Source: Apostichopus japonicus
Taxonomy: Eukaryota; Echinodermata; Holothuroidea; Aspidochirotida; Stichopodidae
Direction: 5' to 3'
DNA length: 64,000 nucleotides
Assembly: GCF_037975245.1 (NCBI RefSeq)
Contig: NC_092563.1
Span: forward strand, 11,499,001 to 11,563,000
A model generated the notes under the pieces. The model saw only the letters and a program-made list of their open reading frames with translations, was not told where the DNA came from and made no database searches. A program made the translations under genes and the position numbers. Of the stretch, positions 40,601 through 53,300 are shown piece after piece. The stretch's first letter is position 1, and each line of letters starts with the position of its first letter.

Positions 40601-42113
40601 GTCATTTGAGGTCATTAGAGTTCAACTGTTGAAAACTTTGGATACAATAACTCTTAAAGCAAAACTTGCATAAAGTTCTTACATGGCACACTGATGAATT
40701 TCCATGAGTACCAGAGCTCGGTGACAGTAAAAGGTCATTTTAGGTCATAAGCTAAAATACTATAATATATTGTAAGTAGTTTTACATTAAATGTTCTCAT
40801 GGTAAATGTGGCAAGGAATCACTAACTCTGTTGGATTTCTGGTTATTGCATATAGTTTGCAGGCTAGAATTGATCACAGTTGTGTGTGGTTGTGAGTTTC
40901 CTATAGCACTTTTTCTGGGGTAATGCACCTCTAATGTGTAACATTACATTTGCTAGTGTAGTTAATATACCTGGTACAATAGGTTGGCCAATGCTATTGG
41001 GTTCATAGTTTGTCTGAACTTATCACTAGTTATAGATGTGTGCACCTAGTATGACTTTAAAGACCATCTGCAACTTGAAGTAAGAAATTTGGTAATATTA
41101 GAAGTTAGATACAACTCATTTCTTGCATTTTTACTTTGTTACTCACCTGTCCCATCAGAACTCTCACTGGTTATAACTGGTAACCACAGAACTCTCACTG
41201 GTTATACCTGGTAATCTCAGAACTGTCACTGGTTATACCTGGTAACCTCAGAACTCTCACTGGTTATACCTGAGAACTCTCACTGGTTATACCTGGTAAC
41301 CTCAGAACTCTCACTGGTTATACCTGGTAACCTCAGAACTCTCACTGGTTATACCTGGTAACCTTTTTAACTAATGTAAAATCATGCAAAAGGTTATCTC
41401 GTAAACACGATATCTAAAGAAGGGAATCATGGGGAGACCTCATATTTGGTGTGTAGAAGCACTACATTGTGTAAATCAAGTCTATTGTTTTTGGTGGGGG
41501 GGCAAAGGTCATTTGATGTCACCAGGGGTCAAATTGTGAAAACCTTGTAATCACGATATCTCAATACTGGAAGCTTGGGCCGACCTCTAATTTAGTGTGT
41601 AGAAGTACCACATTGAGTTAAAGAAGCCTATTGTTTTTGGTGGATGTCAAAGGTCTTTTGGGGTCATCAGAGGTCAAATCGTGAAACCCTTGTAAACATA
41701 TACACCCTCACTAACATTACGTCAGATTCATGGAGAAAACTGCTCATGTTACATCATCGAAGCCACAATGCATTTTTGCATTCTGGTTTATAAATAAATA
41801 TATGAAACTTGTGAATGCATGAAGTAACTGGTGGTGCACTATTTGGAACTGAGTTTCCATAAACATATTCTCTTAAATGCATATCTTATCTTGACAGCTT
41901 TCCATTTGTTTCTTTTTACAGAATAGCGATACAACTCCAAGTACTGATGAAAATAATGCTAGTAGCAACCACACTGAAAATGTAGAAGAATCATCCAGAC
42001 CAGAATCTAATGATCCTCCTGGGCCTGGTTTCTTTGGAACTGTGTGGATCTTTGTATCAACATTCTTCACATCTCTCATTCCCCAAGGACCGCAGCATTT
42101 GAACGTGAACTAA
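25655..42113 (+). CDS. HERPUD2: HERPUD-family ER membrane ubiquitin-like protein (HERPUD2-like), 7 exons
   Basis: Coding exons 25655-25798, 31824-31901, 34663-34913, 37200-37328, 37700-38080, 40053-40194 and 41922-42113 have GT/AG borders and join in phase to 438 aa. Human HERPUD1/2 are about 390-406 aa. Residues 8-88 form the ubiquitin-like domain (ILVKAPNQKI.., WTVRRLKSHL, then RIIYSGKLLQD). A Ser/Pro-rich linker follows, then a Met/Gln-rich stretch (YMQQMAAAYYMQY) and the signature NRDWLDW (287-293). Two hydrophobic segments (about 296-311 and 315-330) form the ER hairpin anchor, and the C-terminus is FFTSLIPQGP. HERPUD proteins serve ER-associated degradation by recruiting HRD1-type ligase complexes. 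The start MDHLANIPITILVKAPNQK fits HERPUD2 better than HERPUD1. ATG 25655 is the first Met after an in-frame TGA and has AACA before it. Confidence 0.95.
25835..26333 (+). repeat. Dispersed repeat, copy 1 (0.5 kb)
   Basis: Nearly the same sequence occurs at 61726-62226 in the same orientation. Both start TAGTATAGTCAGTATTGCG and end with GTCACCAT. The motif GCGAAGTTCGG occurs near the start and inverted near the end (CCGAACTTCG in copy 2), so the unit has imperfect terminal inverted repeats. Another inverted copy lies internally (about 26102-26124, TCTGAACTTCGCAATACT). A minus-strand frame of about 80 codons is shared by both copies. Confidence 0.8.
27192..28816. mobile_element. hAT-like element in HERPUD intron 1, 1.6 kb
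   Basis: The 8-bp duplication CACACAAT (27184-27191 and 28817-28824) is perfect. Left end TAGTGTTCGACCGATTAT; right end read on the other strand TAGTGTTTGACTGATAAT. Both subterminal regions are full of CCGATTA / TAATCGG motifs, the likely transposase-binding repeats. No transposase frame is visible, so it is non-autonomous. Confidence 0.9.
27713..27751. other. Perfect 17-bp palindrome with 5-base loop
   Basis: GCCTGACGTTTCGATCC and GGATCGAAACGTCAGGC flank TAGCT. It lies inside the 27192-28816 element. The ATCGAAACGTCAGG motif is one I recall from ends of Penelope-like and LINE elements in marine animals, so it may mark a small nested insertion. Confidence 0.75.
29250..29900. repeat. Degenerate tandem repeats of GGTAAAA / TAGGGTAAAA type
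   Basis: Short units such as ATGGTAAAAC, TTAGGGTAAAAC, TGTGGTAAAA and GGTACAATT recur dozens of times with no strict period, mostly 29260-29360 and 29575-29900. Looks like an old simple-sequence array. Confidence 0.6.
31957..32165. repeat. Degenerate CAAGTCTCAAGTC repeats in HERPUD intron 2
   Basis: CAAGTCTCAAGTC, GCAAGTCTCAAATC, GCAAGTCAAGTGTCAAG and similar variants repeat about ten times over 200 bp. Confidence 0.65.
32400..34450. mobile_element. hAT-like element in HERPUD intron 2, 2.05 kb
   Basis: The 8-bp duplication CTCTTAAG (32392-32399 and 34451-34458) is perfect. Left end TAGGGTGCATCGATAT; right end read on the other strand TAGTGTGCGTCGGTAT. Subterminal regions on both sides carry many GGTATA / TATACC motifs. 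No transposase is visible; frames of about 90-100 codons inside (32653-32931, 33479-33775) have no recognisable domain. Confidence 0.9.
34914..37199 (+). other. HERPUD intron 3
   Basis: Donor GTGATT, acceptor TTATTTCAG. It contains a 13-bp AT-rich palindrome (35451-35479: ATCATCATATATA, loop TGA, inverted copy) and a TG microsatellite (about 36185-36216). No gene. Confidence 0.75.
36185..36216. repeat. TG dinucleotide microsatellite
   Basis: GTGTGGGTGTGCG then about 16 bp of pure TG. Confidence 0.85.
38081..40052 (+). other. HERPUD intron 5 with AGGTCA-type repeats
   Basis: Donor GTAAGG, acceptor TTGATTTAG. Diverged copies of the dispersed AGGTCA repeat occur at about 38290-38770 and 39290-39800. 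One site reads GGGTCAAAGGTCA (38595-38607). No gene. Confidence 0.7.
40195..41921 (+). other. HERPUD intron 6 with AGGTCA-type repeats and a 31-bp minisatellite
   Basis: Donor GTATGT, acceptor TCTTTTTACAG. Several copies of the AGGTCA-type repeat (40290-40760 and 41380-41700), including a perfect DR1 at 40303-40315. A seven-copy minisatellite lies at 41156-41364. Confidence 0.75.
41156..41364. repeat. 31-bp minisatellite, 7 copies
   Basis: Unit: CAGAACTCTCACTGGTTATA followed by CCTGGTAACCT. Seven CACTGGTTATA cores start near 41165, 41196, 41227, 41258, 41280, 41311 and 41342. Copy 4 has lost 9 bp. Copies are nearly identical, so the array is young and probably polymorphic in length. Confidence 0.9.
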
Positions 42114-43065
42114 TGCTATTGACAATTGCTCCTTATACTGCTCCCTAGTTAGATGTAATCATGTGGACAGAATGCTATGATCACCAAGGTACAGACAAAC
42201 ATCATTCAGAGGAACCGTGGCTCTTGTCTTTTCTTTCCTTCAAGAATAACTTGATATATTATGTGAACTTAAACTTCAGTTGTTTCTAAGCTTCTGGTCA
42301 CTTTTTGTATCAATAACTTCTACCAGCAAACACATGTTTTTTATCATGTTACCATTGAACTATTGGACTGAGATTTCAAACTTGACATGGGAACTATTTG
42401 TGGAGCATAACCCAAACGAGATGATTGATTAAGTGTTTAGTTTTAATGTCATCCATTACCACAGACTTCTCTGTTAATCCCCTTACTGTTGTGGTATGTT
42501 ATATAAACATGTTACTGATACAGACACTGTCAATTGGAAAAAGCCGAGCTGTCTTTATTCTTTGATATTTTAAAGCTGTGTATATCTTGTGGAAAACAAG
42601 ACTATTCAGGAATACTGTCTCCCACCATCAGTAACAGAGGTGACTACTACCCTTAAGCAGCTTCATTTCAAACTAAGGTGAGGATTGCAATAGCATTCAC
42701 CCACAAGATAGCTTGTATGCAGGGGTATCTTATCTTCTATGTCTTTATCCATGTTTGCTTTGTTTGTGAATATGATATCATTGCTTGTAAATGCAATAAG
42801 AAATATGTGCCTTACTTGTGATACTTTCATGTGTGGTTCCTAAATGCTAAAGACCCATTGCTTGTGTTGTGTTTAGAAAGATGGGCTTAGACCAGTTATT
42901 TAATGCCCTTCATCATTACAGCAAATCATCAGTAATCACTTTACTGATTATATGAAAACTATGGTACAGTCTGCAGGAGCATGTATGTGCTCATTCCAAC
43001 AGTTTCCTTACTTTTATCCAAAAATCAAATGTCCTCTGTCAAATAAAGAACTTGAATTGATCTTT
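42114..43065 (+). other. 3' UTR of the HERPUD gene (predicted)
   Basis: Extends from the TAA to shortly after the first AATAAA. No open frame or repeat is evident. Confidence 0.5.
43042..43047 (+). terminator. Poly(A) signal of the HERPUD gene (candidate)
   Basis: AATAAA, about 930 nt after the stop codon and the first such hexamer. Others follow at about 43182 and 43296, so alternative ends are possible. Confidence 0.5.
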
Positions 43066-46000
43066 TAAATTTGTCCTGTATTTGATATATTTACTCTGAG
43101 TTGATGAATTCATCTAGAGTTTCATACAATATCAATGTTTTCAAGTCCTTCTTTGTATTCCATTAGTTCTTACTGTTGGCAAATAAACAGAAAGGTGGCT
43201 AGGTTATTATAAAGACATTCTGAAGAAGGAACAAAGTTGACAGATACAATGGTGTTTTTCCAAAGGTATTGTTTAACAGTGTATTTAAGGTGAAATAAAT
43301 CATGTAATATGAGTTATTAGAAAGCTAAAGGTATTGTATATATATTTGAGTTAAATATAACAGCAGCAACTTAACAACATTTGGATGGTTTTATTTGTGT
43401 CAACTATTTCAGATGTCCTCAGTAGCTGAGGTAATCTTCAAGACATGGCCAGTCTATGACATATAACAAGGGAGTTGTTGGCTATGAAAGACAGAGTAAA
43501 ATAAACAATTGTCCGATTTAAAGAGCATTCCGGTGCAATTACACTAGTAGGAGTCCAAACACTGGGCCCAATGGCCGAAAGCAAGTGTGACCCAGACCCG
43601 AGTCTATGTGGACTAGACCACCCCCTGCACCTGATGCATCGAGACCCTCGAGTTGGACCATGAGCAATTGTCGGTAATAAATCTCAGTACATGACTTCAA
43701 AGCCAAAGCACGATTCTGACTTTAACTGGAAGAGTTCCAGGGTCTATCTAACTTACTATGGGGCGGAGGCAAGTGTTCCCCAGCACTACAAGTTGCCTCC
43801 AGTGATTACATTTTGCCCAAGGAAAATATCCCTAAAAAATGTATTTTATCTATGTTGTGAAAATCAGTCCCGAACCTGTACAAGCCATTTAGTTTTAGAA
43901 CCCCTGCTATTGCTCCAAACTTATTTACAATGCATTTCTTCAGGCTGACTGATATTTCCACCCCACCCTAAGATTTTAAGATCCCTGGGACTCCGCTGGT
44001 CATTAATCCTCCCCATTCAACACTCCCCAAATCGAGCAGCTGTTTGGCCAATGTTTTGTTGAAATTAGATAAAGACTATTTAAATTAGATTGTTTAATAG
44101 CACCCAATACCACTTGGAAGACATTTGAAGCGACATTTTAATGTCAATAACTTTGTAAATACTAAAGGGTAGGTTTTTGAGAAATGTTTCTTTCAGCAAG
44201 AGGACTTGTATGTAAAATTGTGCTATCATTTCCATTATATTAACTTACATAGTTTTATACGAATTTGCGCGCGTGTATGACACAATGGAAGTCTTTAGGA
44301 AGAGAATTGAAGGCAGGGTTCCCATGCTCCCTGTGGCTACGACCCTGTATATATGAACAATATCAAAAATAGCAGCTGAGAATTGGTTCAGTCTGGGTTT
44401 TTTGCGGATTCAACCGGGAAAGAATTTGACCGCTAATACGGATGTGAACACATCCCCCACCCCCCCCCCCCAACCTCACACAAAATATTTATTGGCAAAA
44501 GCTTGCCTTAAGGGCTACTTATATAGACCTAATTTATAGTCTAAATGTGTCTCAGAATACATTTGACATCCAGTACGGTGAACTCTAAAATCCTCTGCAA
44601 GACACTAATCCTCTGTAATGGAGTCAGCTTCAATGACCCAAAAGAGGGCAGCATCCGTCCTCTGGCAATTCCTTGATTCGTCTATGGCCTTCTCATAAAG
44701 TGGTTCGGCAGAAATTTTGAATTGGTTTTTGATTAACATAATCTTGCTGTTAGAGCTAACTATATAGATCTAAATCATAGTCTAAATATTCCTCAAAATG
44801 CAACATTTGACGTCCAGTTGGGGGAACTTCCAGGTACCTTAGATCTATTTCTTGACTCGTTTCGTACAAAAAGAAATCATTGCAAAGATGTGTATCTCAA
44901 AATTCAACTATCCTATTGCCAAATTTCCACACACATCAAAGTTTCAACTAGATTATCTCAAATGTCCACTTTACACCCTACAATATTACAATATGTCTAT
45001 TTTGACTTATTCAATGAAATTGCAACATTATCTCAAATGTTTGACAAGTTAATCTTAAAATATCAACTTCTTTGAAATTGAGGTAAAGGGTGGTATTAAG
45101 CCACAAATTTTGCTACTTCAATACCAGACCTTTCATCAAAGCCATTTCTGTAAAGTTTAACCTAAATCTTTGTCACTTTATACTGGTTAAGGTTTGAAGT
45201 ATCAGCAGAAAGAAACGTGTATTTTATATACAGCTGCAATAAATAAATCTCAGAAGAACTTCCTTGGTATCTCATTGTTAAATCAAGTTGCAATCTCATT
45301 GTCTTTATTGAGTTTCAATTGTTTCATCTTCAACCTTTGAATTGTATTGCAATTTTGTGATTAAATCAGAGCACAGCAAACGGTAAGCGGCTCAATATAA
45401 AGACTAAAGTGTGCTATTCATGCCTATAGCTGCTATTTAAATAACCCACAAAATTAAGGGGAAAAGGTGTTTTGATAGTAAATATCTCTTCGTATTATGT
45501 CTTCCACTCTGGGGCAATGATGGTAAATGCCTTTAAATGAAATACATGATACGCAGCAGGGATTTAATTACTTGAAGAAATGCACAAAAAGAGAGAACAG
45601 TTGGCATTTCCACACCATTGCACTCCAATTGTTATATATATCTCATGTTAACTCAAAAGCATATTTGAAATAAATTCATTTACATGATTTAAATCTTTTA
45701 TAGCTTTGATATACTAGTTGGCTATCATCTCAACTAACCTTAGGGAAATACATACCTCAGTGTCACCTTAATGCACTACTTAACAAGTGACAATGCTACT
45801 CCTGAATTCAAGCATGGAATATACAATGAAGAATATTGAAAGAAATAAATGTTCATCAATCCAAAATTGTGCCAAAAGGAGATTTATTTACAAAGATACA
45901 CCATAAAATAGATCTCTTGTAGTACATAGCTCCTGATATAGAATGCATTGTGAGGAAGCAATTTCTACCAAATATGCAACTAAAATATTCACTAATATTG

Positions 46001-47349
46001 TTATTACAAGTACAATAAAACCCTATATTAAACAAATTTACTCAACAGATTCTTGGCTAGAGTGCCATACCATGAATTTATAAATACAGTTTTTTTCTTT
46101 GATACATTATTTGTAGAATTGTACAGAAAGAAGAGAGTAACTCAATGCTCAACTAATGTAGGTTGTTTGTTCTGCATTGCATGCAATTAATCAAATTTTG
46201 TCCATAAATTAGCATAAAACTTGGAAAATGAAACATGCAAGTTGTACATTGTATTAATATTATATGAATATGTCATGACTTAAAATACACACTGTCTGCA
46301 ATAAGTTATAAAAGACAAAGCATGGCAAATATATTATTTTTAAAAATTCTGGTTATAGGAAGGTAAAGACAATGAGGCTTATGCATACTGTACATGAAAG
46401 CTTTGGGTTATATTAAGATGAATCAAGATGATGCTTATACGTCCTGCTTACATTGTATGATATCTCACATCAGCTAAACAAGAGAAATACTAGACTGGTA
46501 TTCTGGATTTTCCCTTCTGTTATATCAAGTAGTGTCCACTTCAGGCCAATTAACTTCCCACATCACATATGGGTCCAGATTCATGCACCAGACATCATAC
46601 CATGAAACAAGATCTTGATTTTCAAACCTTACTTGAGGTTTGGTTTGGTTGCACTCACATTTTCCTCTCACAAAACAATTTACCCAACATACTGTTTATT
46701 TTGTGTTTACTTGCTTCTGAGGGTTGTTGTTTAGAGAGATAATGATTCAAAGTACTTTGTACCAGACATGCAAATAGCAATTAAAAAATATGGGAAATTG
46801 GCCATGGATCAGCCAGACTTAGATCATGAGAAGAGAGATACGCAGTAGTTACATAGTGGACACACTCATTCGTTTGTCTAGCCTTGGCCCTAACACTTTA
46901 ACACATGATCTTGTTATCCTAACATGATAGACTAAGTTGGTACCAGTGTTCCTTTGCATATACATGTCTCAAAACAAAATTAACGCAAACCATAAACCAC
47001 TTTTGAAAGTGTCATTCACATTGCTTTCATATAGAATATGAATCTCATTGTGTTAGGAAGACAAGTTAACAAAGATGTCCATACTCAGTGGCTTAAATTT
47101 TCTTATGCTGGTTTAGTTTGTCAAGAAAGGGTTCAAGAAAAGGACAAAAGAAAGTAAGAAACAACTTATGAGAAAATTGGAAAAGTGACATGTCTGTTGT
47201 ACTCTTCCAGTCTATCAAGTAATCTATTTCTAAGTTAACTTACAAACTCATAGGTAATCAAACCATTGGTTCATAGATTGATTGTACCAGTACCTTGCTT
47301 GAAGACTGGTAGATGATTATGCCTGATATGGCCATAATATTTCATGCTA
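43066..47349. other. Intergenic region between convergent genes (HERPUD and ABHD)
   Basis: 4.3 kb between the two gene tails. Two related blocks of about 100 bp lie near 44508 and 44750. Both read AGnGCTA..TATATAGA, then CTAAAT and ACATTTGAC..CCAGT, about 240 bp apart. A C-run lies at about 44460-44472. A block at 43540-43680 (GAGTCCAAACACTGGGCCC..) looks like an old repeat. The 85-codon frames at 43691 and 44818 show no domain. The ABHD 3' UTR occupies the right part. Confidence 0.45.
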
Positions 47350-50300
47350 TTAGTTTATGTTGTGACAGATTTTGTTGATCACACTGTTGAACTCTTCAGC
47401 TTTGTCTGCATACACATGGTGTCCTGCCCCTTTGATAAACTACATGTATAGAGAGAAAAACAAATCCATGTTACAAATAATGATAATAGGAAGCGACAAT
47501 GCAAATTGCCTGGCATAACGTTGGGAAAAGATGAGGCACATTCTAGTAGTTTGACAGTTGCAAGCTTAGTAATTATTTGCTGCTACAAGACCTTGAATGC
47601 TAGCATGTCAAAAATAATGTTTGGTGTCTGCAAGTAATAAGTAAGTTGAACTCATCATGTGAACTCTGTTTAAGAACAATAGTACTGTTGTACTCAATGG
47701 TGTAGACCCATATATGAAGTATATTCAAGCTCTACTTTAAGAGTTATTGTATTACAAGGATTACAAACATTGACCTCTGTTGGCTTGAAAGAAAACAATA
47801 ATACCTGTATTAGATCATGGACATCCACATACCAAAAGTCAAGCTCATTAAATATTTACTTTTTGTATTATTGAGTGTTTCGATTTTCGAACATAATGCA
47901 GTTTTACATAGTTTGCAATCATTCATTCCCATGTTTTGCGAAGATTTTCAGCCTTCACTTGTGTTAAGCCTTGCTTAAATTCTTTTGTCCCATTATGTTT
48001 AACAGTACTATCTGCTACAGTATAAACTAGCACATCATGAAGGATGGTCACTGCATTCAGAGGCATTGAGAACCAAACTGGGTCCTGGGTAAAATAATCT
48101 CGCTGGGACCACTTTGTTTTCATATTTCAGTGAGAATGCACTACTCTTCATCCCATGCTTCCCCCTCATTTTCAGCAGCAGCTTCCTTGTGTACAATGGT
48201 AAATATGTACAGGGACGTGTAGGATATGTTAACTTTGAAATGCTAGTAGAACAAATGTTTTAAAGAGATGAGATGGTGATTTCTTTGATTTTGCTCTGTA
48301 GTTTAATCTATCAACTAAGTAACTTCAGCAATACTCTGATATGACTCCACTAGAATGGAAATTTAATGGTTTTGATGTGTACAAGATATTGAAGAACTTT
48401 ACAAACAAAGCAAGCAAAACAAACATTATACACAACCTTCATAGCTGTTCACTTCCCATTGCTGTCCTGTTCATGACACCTACCAAATTACAGCAACAAA
48501 CGAATTCTGATTTGTGGACACATTTAGTAATGCTCATCCTTAACTTTACTTCTAACATTAATGACCTTTTCCTTTTACCAAAGGCAATAGCACTCCTTAA
48601 CTTTCATTTGCAGAAAAACACCCAAACCTGTTACAACCACCCCTGAATCACCTTCAGCTTATCAGTGGAGAAAGTGCTTGCATAGTTCTTACTTTCAATC
48701 AACTTGTTAGCTACGTAAAGCCTTTCAATAAAAGCTTTTTCAATGTAAAAATATTTTGACTCACATGTGTCTTGACCCAGGAATCTTTGCGTATGTTAAA
48801 TACTTTCTCTCCAATGGTAAGGTCCATCCAAGTTTTTGTCCCATATATCATATCCAGAGGCACAATGGGGTCTAGAAGGTGAATCCTATCCAACATCGGC
48901 TGTTGGGCCCAGGCCCCAAAGGAAGACATCGACTTGAAAGCTGTTTCTCCACTACACAACATAAAAGAAAACAACATTAAAAGAAAAACTAACATATATA
49001 CCACTAAACTCATCTCTGACACTCTCAAACCACCACACAATAACATTTCAGACCCCATACCACCATACCTATAGATGTTTCCATATAAACAGTATTTTAA
49101 TTTATTAAATGAGTGTAAGAAGATATAAGAAGTTACATAATGTTAAAGAAGAGAATTGTGGGAAGCGAGTAATGGATACAACAATATATTTGTGACCTGT
49201 AGTCATGACAACAAGATCATTCTACCTACATGGTTCACTGCCACCTAGATGGTTCACTGCCAAACTCTTAGTATATGTAGCTACAATATTCAAGGATGAA
49301 GCTACCATACGGTGCCTTTGTTGTATACATACTGACTTCCTTGTATGCTATGTGGGCCCCTGTACTCTAGTAATCAGCAATTCAACTTTGCTACCATACA
49401 GTAGGGTTTACACACAGTAACCATCTGTATAAACTAGGGTCTACAGTCATAACCTCCATGTGGTTGTGGAACTTGTTTTAAACACAGTTATAGAGCAGCA
49501 TGCAGTGCTGTTGAATCTTGCAATATGCTGATAACAATGCATTCTTCTGGATGCATTATTAAGATGAAGTATGTTGTACATATCTCATGAGCTATCCAAC
49601 TTGCACCTAGTGTATTCTATTCTGATGTCATGAAGCCTTAGGAGGATACCAGTATCGATTTTTCGTGTTGTAATGATTAGCATTGATTATCGTAAGGTGC
49701 TTATTCATGCCATGTAATTTGCTGATGGTAAATTAATTATTGCAGGGTGTTGACATATTGACAAATATACATTGAGCATTTGGATGTGACATACATGTCA
49801 ATGAGGAAATGTAATGAAGTGTTTTTAATACACCCAGAACACCAACGGCAGAGTGATTCCTTGCCATTATAACTTGCCAATGTTTACAAGGGATTTGGAT
49901 TTTAACTTCAAATGACCTTTGACCTCTACCAATTTCAATAGAGTTCTTATACTCACCAAGCAGGTACTACATACTAAGTATAAAGTTCAGGATGAACTGA
50001 ATTTTCTGTAATGTATACATAGGCCTAATGTAAGCAACAGTATATTTACAGTAAAATCATAAACAAAAGTTGGACTTTTCTTGTATTTTACTGTACAGGA
50101 AACAGGCTTCTAGAAGACAGTATGGCCCATAGTTCTGATAGACATGTCAAGTATATATTGTTTTTCTTGACAGCTATGAGTAAGTTTGCTGTTAGTATGG
50201 GCAACAACTATTCACATTGTTTCATAGCTATAATGAGTTTCTATAGCCATCTACTGAACATAGTTTCACTAAGTGTCACATTGAATGTGTAAAGCAAACA

Positions 50301-53300
50301 GTTAACCAAAGACAACAACATGGAAATTCCAAACATGGAACAAATGCCTAATGGTGAATGAACTAAGGTATAGAAACTGCTACATTTGGTGACATGAAAG
50401 ACTGAAAGTCTAACTGATTGTGTTACTTTTTGAGAAGGTCTGTATGTAAGAAAACCATAAACTTCAGGATTAAACTTGTTAAACAAGCTCTCCCTAGACA
50501 AGAACTGTCTGTTTCCCAGTACTTTAATACTCTATTTAGTCCTTTTAACATTAATATTTTCCATGTGGAACCTTACTATTTGTCCAATTTATGTCTTAGA
50601 TTATCACTAAACTCTTTTCAATGTCAAAATATTTACTGCTTTATTACCTTGCAGGCTGTTGTGCATTACAGTGGTAGATATAGTTCATTATTCTGTCATC
50701 ATCAAAGAGGTCTCTGAATTTATACTGGATGTCACCCCTTATCTTTCTGACAACAAATGGTCCTGAAATCAAAGAGAAAGCATCACATGATATTGTAGTT
50801 GTATTGATGCATTATGGATAGTATTAAGATGCATCACATTATTATTAAGATGTAATACAACATATTTCAAGTAGCCAGACCTACAATTTTTGCCACAAGT
50901 GGTGAATCAATTCAGATAACAAGTAATGCAGAGAAGTAACCAACAATAATGGAGAGTGCTGTAATAAGAATGGCTCCCTACTGCTACTGTGGTAATCTTC
51001 AAAGTGATTTATTTTGTGGTTAACCAGATAAAAGCTAGCATTTAAGATCATAACTGTCCAGTCTGCAGGCAGAAATGATCTCAATGAAAACAGTGGTGTA
51101 CAACAATTGTTATACATGTTTTGGCCTGTTGAGCCTTATAAAGACATGGCTCTGTCACGTTCCCATTCCCAATTAACATCATAAATAACCAGAAAACGAA
51201 AATGATTAGTGGTTACGCTACCTAAACATATTCAAGCGTGGTAAGCGATGTATATTAATATAATTGGGCACACCAAAATGAAGAAGATTTACTTCTTACT
51301 AATGTGGCAACATATAAAGAAATGTATCAGGAATCATGTTGACAAAGCACCAACCATTTAATTCACTGGTAAGGATTTTACAGTATAGAACTTTTATTCC
51401 AATTCCTATGTCAAATATACTGTAGACACACAGATTGTATGAATAAATGGCAATTTTCTGTTACCAACTTTGAGCTTACAAGTCCTTTTTACTATTTGTT
51501 ATCACAGACTGCAGAGCTCTACATGACATTGTTTTAATGCACTGTGAAATATTTTGACAAACCACAAGTCATCTGGTATAAATCACAAAACAAATTGCCA
51601 ATTTAAGACCAGTTGTGATATCCTTTTGACTCCTTGAGCAAATTTTCGACCATTTGACCTGTTAACCCCTTGGAGCTCAGAAGGTGAAACCGGATAACAG
51701 CTGTTTAAGTGTGCTTACAGCAATACTACATATAAACTTTCTTGAACTTCCTGGATGAATATATGTTCTGTTAAAGACTTATAGAGCCCTTTCAAACTTA
51801 ACTGAATTTGACTAAGCTATGTTCGTCAAAATAAAATCATACCATTGGAAGAAATGACAAATTGATTCAAGCTTTAATTTTGGAGTTATCATGTTTAAAA
51901 GGTTTTCAGACTTTGACACCTGCTGACCTCTACTCTAATTCCAATCACTGGCATCTGTCTACCAAGTATGACATTGATCCAACTTGTGGTTGATGAAATA
52001 TCATGTTTACAAGCTGTTATTGACTATTTCCCATTTAGGCCCCACCAACTTCTGAACATTAATACATAGGTCAAAGTTGTTGCAAAGAGCATACATAATA
52101 TGTAGTATCATCACCATACCCAGAAACCACATATCAACTAAATGGGACACACTGTTGAAGAGGTATTGACATTTTGGCATCTACCTACCAAACATGACAT
52201 TGACTCAACTTGTACTGCTTGAGATATTGTGTTAACACAGTCGGGCCGTCACATACATACACACACACCATCACGATTGCAAAGGTTTCTGAACCCTCGG
52301 CATCATAACCAATCATAGAAAGCTAAATCATGGCCTTGTGATTCCTTGCAACATCCATGTAAAAATTTAATGTGGCACTGATTTCAAGTTTGAACACTGC
52401 TGAATGTGCATGATCAGCAAGGTTCATACACTCAGGTGACCTATGATGACTTTTGAATCGATAAAATTCTTGTACTTACTAAAGAAGATGTATACCCCAA
52501 ATCTTTGCAGCTATACTTTTGGAGGTATCATGCTTACAAGAGTTTCATACTTTGACCTCTAATGACCTCAAATGACACTTTACTTCAATAACAATCGATA
52601 GGCTGCTAGTGGATTCACATACTATACATGAAATTCCTCCAAGCTTACTTCAGAACTAGTAATTGTTTTTTCAGGGATTTTGAACTTTGAACTCTGGTGA
52701 TCTCAAATGAGTTTTGAACTCTACAACAACCCACAGAATTCTTGTACCAACTAAAGCAAATCCATACACCAAGTGAAAAGTTTGTTTAAGCGTACCTATT
52801 GGAGTGAGGTATGTTTAAAACATTTTCAGACTTTGACAGAGCTACAACAATCAATGGGATTTCTCGAGTTGATCAAGTTAGTAACGTACAAGTTCATCAA
52901 AGCTTTCTTTTGGAGTTATTGTATTGACAAGGTTTTTAATTATAAGACTTTGTAGTTGTTGTTGCTGTTGTTATGCTACAGTTTCTCTTCACAAGCCAAG
53001 TGACTCGCACACTGACACATACTAAAACAAGTGTGCATATTTAATCATTACATCACAAGAAAGAACAAGTAATAATCCTCTAGCACTTTGTTTTAAAAGT
53101 TAAGTGACTTGAAATCCACTAACTCTACAAACAATTTTTGGTAAGCGTGGGTGGGGGGGGGGGGGTGTTTGACACATTAAACACTTACCAAATGGACCTA
53201 ATGCACGAATTCCTGAGAGTGGATTGAAAGCCATGGCCAACATGGCAACACCTCTAACCCAAAAGGGCAGCTGCCTTTGTAACTTGTCTCTCTCTTCTGG

